This document shows, piece by piece, positions 59,808 through 64,000 of a stretch of 64,000 nt of DNA; position 1 is the first letter of the stretch; each line of letters starts with the position of its first letter. Made by a program: the position numbers and the translations under genes. The notes below the pieces were generated by a model that saw only the letters and a program-made list of their open reading frames with translations, ran no database searches and was not told the origin of the DNA. The DNA lies in assembly GCA_035352635.1 (NCBI GenBank), contig DAOPYA010000001.1, positions 47,366 through 111,365 on the forward strand, written 5' to 3'. This DNA is from Rifleibacterium sp035352635. GTDB taxonomy: Bacteria > Muiribacteriota > Ozemobacteria > Ozemobacterales > Ozemobacteraceae.

Positions 59808-61061
59808 TTATTCTTTGCGAAAAACCGCAGGTTTTTTTGCTGGCCGAGATTCGGCCTGAATAATTTGTTCAAGGCATTCCCATAGCTCATCTGCAAGAGT
59901 TTGCGGCCTTTCGGGTTGCTGCCTTGGCTTGGCAGGCGCACCATGGCCTAGCCGGCTCAATATCGAAAAAGCAATGGCGCGTACATCGCGACGACGGCCC
60001 TCTGGCTCATCTTCAAGAATTCGAACCAGTTCGGCGCCAAAAGCCTCTCGGGCTGAGTGACTCACCTGCACCAGCACCGGCATGCCCAGCATGGTTATCA
60101 TACGGTGCAGCAGCGGCTCTGAATTTTGCTCTGTAACCCATTTTTGCAGATTCATGAGGCGCTTCTGCAGTCGCTCATCTGCGCTGACTTCACCTTCGTT
60201 CTCAGACTTGCAATACATGGTGCTGATAATCAATGATTCAAAGAGTGCGGTGGCCGGTTGCCCTGAAAAGAGCGGCCTGAGAAAAAAGTCTGCCTGAAGC
60301 GGTTCATCACCGATGTTCCATTCGACAAGTAAGGGAAGAATTCTTTTCAGATTAATCATGAACTCGGTCGAAAAGTCGCTGATAATAGCGATAACCGCCC
60401 CGGCGCACAAAGTCGTCGTGATGCGCCCGTAGACCGGTTGTTTTGCGAAAAAAAACGATCCATCGCCAAGCTGCATTGCGGAAATTTCCCGGCCGATGTT
60501 GAGAATGCTGTTCGGGTCGATGGCCATTCGACGCTTGCCGGCCTCACGAAAAACAAGGGCAAGAGGCAACGCCGTATGGCATGAAAAGCAGCGATTCTCC
60601 TGCTGAAAGGCTGACACCCGGTCGGTCAGCTCGGTAATGCGTGTTTCGATGCTTCTGACTTCTGCCGGTACCGCTGAAAACCTGATCTTCTCGCTTCCCG
60701 TCGAGGCTTCGCCACCTTTGTTAACAATCAGGGGCGTGATAAAAAACTCCCTGCCAGGCAGTCCACCGGGTCTAAAAATCAAAGTTTGACCCGGCGCAGC
60801 TACCGAACTGACAAACTGCCGCCCATTTAATTCAAGCAATACCGCCCGGCATTCGTTGCCGGTTCCCCAAAGGGTATTGCTGACCGCTGGCAATTCGATC
60901 TCGTCGAATGCGTATTCACGTGCAAAAGAGATGGAAAGTTTGTTTTGTAAATGAGTGACCGCGTAAGAATCAATTGTGTCGCCGGCCAGCAGAAGCGCGG
61001 GCAGCAGAACCATGCTCAAAAAAATGCCGACGGCCGGCCAGATTCTTCGGGCTCTATTCAT
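59808..61061 (-). CDS. Exported CxxCH protein with terpenoid-cyclase-toroid-like repeats
   Basis: The product is about 417 residues with a signal peptide (IWPAVGIFLSMVLLPALLLAG). I use the ATG at 61061, which overlaps the ntrC stop by 8 bases; an ATG at 61076 is also possible. A single heme-c-type CFSCH motif (Cys158-His162) stands in CFSCHTALPLALVF, followed by SILNIG and a GDGSFFF-type segment (about 199-205) like the QxxDGSW repeat of squalene-cyclase/prenyltransferase toroids. Related CxxCH-toroid proteins are known from other phyla without a settled function. The rest is helical. Whether heme is bound is unknown. It sits between the regulator and the deacetylase. Confidence 0.7.
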   Translation of the reverse strand: MNRARRIWPAVGIFLSMVLLPALLLAGDTIDSYAVTHLQNKLSISFAREYAFDEIELPAVSNTLWGTGNECRAVLLELNGRQFVSSVAAPGQTLIFRPGGLPGREFFITPLIVNKGGEASTGSEKIRFSAVPAEVRSIETRITELTDRVSAFQQENRCFSCHTALPLALVFREAGKRRMAIDPNSILNIGREISAMQLGDGSFFFAKQPVYGRITTTLCAGAVIAIISDFSTEFMINLKRILPLLVEWNIGDEPLQADFFLRPLFSGQPATALFESLIISTMYCKSENEGEVSADERLQKRLMNLQKWVTEQNSEPLLHRMITMLGMPVLVQVSHSAREAFGAELVRILEDEPEGRRRDVRAIAFSILSRLGHGAPAKPRQQPERPQTLADELWECLEQIIQAESRPAKKPAVFRKE

Positions 61062-62394
61062 CTTTGCGAATGCCATACTTCTTTAATTTGTAGTGCAGAT
61101 TCTGCCTGGTAACCCCAAGGGTGGCAGCCGCTTTCGAATAATTCCAGCCGCTGACCTCAAGTGCCTGAAGAATCAGGTTTTCCTCGATTCTTTCAATCGT
61201 CTGGTCGAGCGGCAGGCTCTGGTCGTTCAACGCGACCGGGTTGACTAATTCAGCTTCAGCCGGCAGATTCAGGTCGGAAAGGGTTAATCGACCGGTGCGC
61301 TTCATGATGACTGATCTTTCTATACAGTTCTCAAGTTGTCTTACGTTTCCGGGCCAGTCGTAGTCGTGCAGAGCTTGAAGAAAACTCTCGTCGCAGCCAC
61401 TGATATTGCGCGAATGACGTAAGGCGTAAAAACTGATGAAAAATTCGGCCAGTTCTTTGATGTCACTCCGCCTTTGCCGCAGCGGCGGCAGTCCTATTTC
61501 CACAACTTTGATTCTATAAAGCAGGTCTTCTCTAAAATTTCCGCTCTGAACTTCCTTGTCCAGAACCTTGTTGGTCGCGGCAATTATTCTGACATCTGCC
61601 TGCAGTTGCTGATTTGAACCTACTGGCTTGAAAGAGCCATCTTGAAGCACTCTTAAGAGTTTTGCCTGGTTCGATATCGGCAGATCGCCGATCTCATCAA
61701 GAAAAAGCGTGCCACCTTCTGCTTCTTTGAACAGACCGTGCTTGTCATTATAAGCGTTGGTGAAACTACCTTTCTTGTGCCCGAACATTTCACTCTCAAA
61801 GAGTTGTTCCGGGATAGTGCTGCAATTGACCGGAACAAATGGTTTTTCGCTGCGCAGCGAATTCTCATGAATCGCCCTCGCAACCATCTCTTTGCCTGTG
61901 CCGCTTTCGCCATAGATTAACACTGTGCTGCTCGTATCAGAAATGCTCGCTATTACCTCGTGAATCCGATGCATAACTTCTGAACTGCCGATTATGTTTT
62001 TTGATGGCACCGAACCTTTGATAGCATGGTTTTTTCCGTTGAATACCTGGTAAACCGCCTGCTTGAATTCAGCCAGCTCAAAGGGTTTAAGAAGGTAATC
62101 TCTGGCTCCGAGCTTGATGGCGGTTACTGCCGTTTCAACCGATGAATAGGCAGTCATCAGGATACAGGGCAGTTCTGGTTTGACTTTTTTTATTCGACCG
62201 AGAAGTTCAATGCCCGACAGGCCGCTCATTCTTATATCAGAGATAACCAGATCGATCTCGCGACTACAGATAAAATCAAAACCCTTCTGGGGGTCTGCAA
62301 AATCATAAACCTCGAAACCTTCTAGTTCGAGAGCTTTCTTCAATGCCTGCAGCAGCTTAACTTCGTCATCAATCAATACAATGCGACCCTTCAT
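61054..62394 (-). CDS. NtrC-family sigma54-dependent response regulator
   Basis: This 446-residue regulator has a receiver domain (about 1-120, phosphoacceptor Asp53), an AAA+ domain (about 135-370) with Walker A GESGTGKE at 162-169 and Walker B FLDEIGDL, and a C-terminal Fis-type HTH (about 405-445, SKAAATLGVTRQNLHYKLKKYG). The sigma54-contact loop reads GSFTNA (209-214) instead of the usual GAFTGA; the key Thr is kept. It starts 3 bases after the histidine kinase stop and overlaps the next gene. It presumably activates sigma54 promoters for envelope genes, possibly its own operon. No sigma54 promoter was identified in the window. Confidence 0.94.
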   Translation of the reverse strand: MKGRIVLIDDEVKLLQALKKALELEGFEVYDFADPQKGFDFICSREIDLVISDIRMSGLSGIELLGRIKKVKPELPCILMTAYSSVETAVTAIKLGARDYLLKPFELAEFKQAVYQVFNGKNHAIKGSVPSKNIIGSSEVMHRIHEVIASISDTSSTVLIYGESGTGKEMVARAIHENSLRSEKPFVPVNCSTIPEQLFESEMFGHKKGSFTNAYNDKHGLFKEAEGGTLFLDEIGDLPISNQAKLLRVLQDGSFKPVGSNQQLQADVRIIAATNKVLDKEVQSGNFREDLLYRIKVVEIGLPPLRQRRSDIKELAEFFISFYALRHSRNISGCDESFLQALHDYDWPGNVRQLENCIERSVIMKRTGRLTLSDLNLPAEAELVNPVALNDQSLPLDQTIERIEENLILQALEVSGWNYSKAAATLGVTRQNLHYKLKKYGIRKDE

Positions 62395-62397
62395 CTT

Positions 62398-64000
62398 TTA
62401 ATTCTCCTGTTTCTGTAGTCTGGCAAATGGCAACATGATGCTGAATTCGGTGATCCCCGCTTCTTCAAGACGCCTCGCCTCAATGCGACCATGGTGACCG
62501 TCGATGATCGCCTGACAGATAATCAAGCCCAGACCAGTGCCCTGGGGTTTGGTGGTAAATAATGGTTCAAATATATGCTCCGGAAGGCACGTAAAACCCC
62601 GCCCGTAATCATGAACTCTGATGCAGAAATGGTCTTCTGCGGCTTCAGCAGATAAATCGATCTTTTTCACTGGCATATCACTCATGGCCTCAAATGCATT
62701 CTTTACCAGATTGTGAAAAACCTGATACATGGCTTTGACATCAACCATGATGGCCATATCCTCGTCTGGTGGCGACGAAAAGCCGAATTGCAGACTCTTG
62801 AAGCCAGATTCGTTGCTCAGATAACTGCTGATGGCAGCAAAAAATTCTGAAAATGCCATGCGAACCAGTTGCGGCTGGGTTCGCCCTGTGTAGGTTCTCA
62901 GGGTCGCGATAATATCGCGGCAACGCCTGACCTCATCGAGAATGGCATCAAAGTCTTCGGGTGCAAGTTTCCGGCCCGCCTGTGCCGCCTCTTTTAACAT
63001 TCCCGCAGTTACGAGAATTGTTCCGAGCGGGTTGTTGATTTCATGAGCAATTCCAGCAGAAAATCGGCCAAGAGCGGCCATTTTATCCTTCTTGGCCAGT
63101 TCTTTCTGGACATCGAGGAGTCTGGTCTGCGCCGAAGACAATTCACGCACCATGCGATTGAAACTGTGAACCACGTTCTCGACTTCAGCGCCGCTGTTCT
63201 GTATCGGCGGCTTGTCGAGGGGAATTTCTTTCCATCGGCCCTCAGCAACCTGTTCAAGGCTTTGCTTCAAAGCGCCGAGCGGTGCAAAGAGCCGCCGGCC
63301 AAGAAAAAATCCGAGCAGAAGCAGGCCGAGAACCTCTAAAAGGGCCAGGCGCATCATAAGCTGATCGACAAGGCTTCTCGACAGGGTAGCACGCTGGGCC
63401 GGGTAACCGGTGAGTATATTAAACCCATCGCCTGCTTTAAAAATTCGGGTGCGATAAAGGTCTTCACCAGCCTGAAACTGGTGGGTGACATCCTGACTGG
63501 CCATTTCCTGCAGAACCTTGAATTCAGGCACCGAACCACGCTTAAAGAGTATTCCGCTCTTGTCAAAAATGCAGAAAAAGTCGGGGCTGATTTTGTCAGA
63601 TGCCGGCAATCTTGCCAGGCAGAGCGTTGCCGAAGCCGGGGCCATCAACCTTGATTGCGAAAAAAGATAGCCGCGATATGAAAATGGCCCCGAACCCGCT
63701 ATCCGCACCGGAAACCCTGCCTTCGGCAGCGGGATCGAAAATTCAGAACTGGCCAGCAGCAGCGGTTTGCCCCCCACGAAAATTTCGAGCCAGTCTGCGC
63801 CCAGGGCTGCCCGTATCTTTTCGGCATGGCGCTGCTGTGTCGCTATATCCTGACTCAGAAAAGCACTGTCGGCAAGGGCGGTTGCGGTTTCTGATGCCAG
63901 ACGATCCAGGGTTCGCTGCTCTGAACTGAGGGTGGTCAAAACCGCATCCCGGATCGTTTCGAGCTTGTGCAGGTCAGAACTGTCTAGCGACAGGCCCAGG
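62398..64000 (-). CDS. Membrane sensor histidine kinase of the NtrC-type pair (5' end cut by window edge)
   Basis: The frame stays open to the right edge, so the N-terminus, including any first membrane helix, lies outside. What is visible: an extracytoplasmic sensor, a membrane helix (MMRLALLEVLGLLLLGFFLG) near 63350, HAMP, HisKA with the phosphoacceptor in GIAHEINNPLGTIL, and HATPase with N-box NLVKNAFEAM and G-boxes DYGRGF and GTGLGLII. This NtrB/ZraS-type arrangement pairs with the adjacent sigma54 regulator. A TTG at 63939 is an internal codon, not a likely start. Confidence 0.92.
   Translation of the reverse strand, partial: LGLSLDSSDLHKLETIRDAVLTTLSSEQRTLDRLASETATALADSAFLSQDIATQQRHAEKIRAALGADWLEIFVGGKPLLLASSEFSIPLPKAGFPVRIAGSGPFSYRGYLFSQSRLMAPASATLCLARLPASDKISPDFFCIFDKSGILFKRGSVPEFKVLQEMASQDVTHQFQAGEDLYRTRIFKAGDGFNILTGYPAQRATLSRSLVDQLMMRLALLEVLGLLLLGFFLGRRLFAPLGALKQSLEQVAEGRWKEIPLDKPPIQNSGAEVENVVHSFNRMVRELSSAQTRLLDVQKELAKKDKMAALGRFSAGIAHEINNPLGTILVTAGMLKEAAQAGRKLAPEDFDAILDEVRRCRDIIATLRTYTGRTQPQLVRMAFSEFFAAISSYLSNESGFKSLQFGFSSPPDEDMAIMVDVKAMYQVFHNLVKNAFEAMSDMPVKKIDLSAEAAEDHFCIRVHDYGRGFTCLPEHIFEPLFTTKPQGTGLGLIICQAIIDGHHGRIEARRLEEAGITEFSIMLPFARLQKQEN

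Overview
The window looks like the core genome of an uncultured diderm (two-membrane) bacterium. Supporting features are a divisome ABC transporter with an EnvC-like activator, a carboxy-terminal protease, type IV pilus/type II secretion-like machinery, a secreted beta-barrel-type protein, and a polysaccharide pyruvyltransferase of the kind that anchors S-layers. The 10-base N run at 43233-43242 shows it comes from a scaffolded draft assembly. The mix of HEAT/TPR scaffold proteins with pilus genes, plus archaeal-type ProS, would fit candidate lineages such as Riflebacteria/Ozemobacteria or Wallbacteria. That placement is inference; there is no rRNA gene in the window. I saw no tRNA, rRNA, CRISPR array, insertion sequence or prophage. 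No gene-free gap exceeds 300 bases.

Layout. 1-8880 (minus): one long run ftsE-ftsX-envC-ctpA-three pseudopilins-pilB-pilM, joining cell-division/peptidoglycan genes to pilus assembly. 9055-13486 (plus): two PilT-type ATPases, the second degenerate, translationally coupled to a HEAT+TPR protein. 13497-17892: a perfect consensus promoter inside a palindrome, then proS, a HEAT protein, apt and a CMP-sugar synthase-like gene. 17889-25919 (mostly minus): a diguanylate cyclase behind a TPR gene, then a four-cysteine small protein with pdp, dgt and a chemoreceptor. 26068-29736: a PAS histidine kinase, a receiver-PP2C phosphatase and a MobA-like transferase. 29868-36492: an AAA ATPase, a membrane FHA-like protein, unknown genes and a DUF5693-CsaB fusion. 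36551-39357 (minus): ahcY and an unknown exported protein. 39544-46601 (plus): a 955-residue HEAT protein, then a GspK/PilX-like giant with PilV- and PilW-like minor pseudopilins. 46615-48753 (minus): pncA and pncB. 48900-53456 (plus): ABC-F, clpS and clpA. 53640-58036: a barrel protein, an SPFH zinc-ribbon protein, an ankyrin protein and an M48 peptidase. 58163-64000 (minus): an NtrC-type two-component pair leading an envelope operon with a CxxCH toroid-like protein and a polysaccharide deacetylase.

How it works together. The dominant theme is surface machinery: major and minor pseudopilins, PilB with c-di-GMP-binding-type N-terminal repeats, PilM, two PilT paralogues, and repeat-rich scaffolds beside them. 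A diguanylate cyclase with an intact inhibitory site, a chemoreceptor and two kinase systems could supply the control inputs. The rest is housekeeping: nucleotide salvage, NAD salvage, methyl cycle, proteolysis and proline charging.

Promoters recognised by eye repeatedly show TTGnnn, a 17-base spacer and TAnnnT, which suggests an ordinary sigma70-type housekeeping factor.
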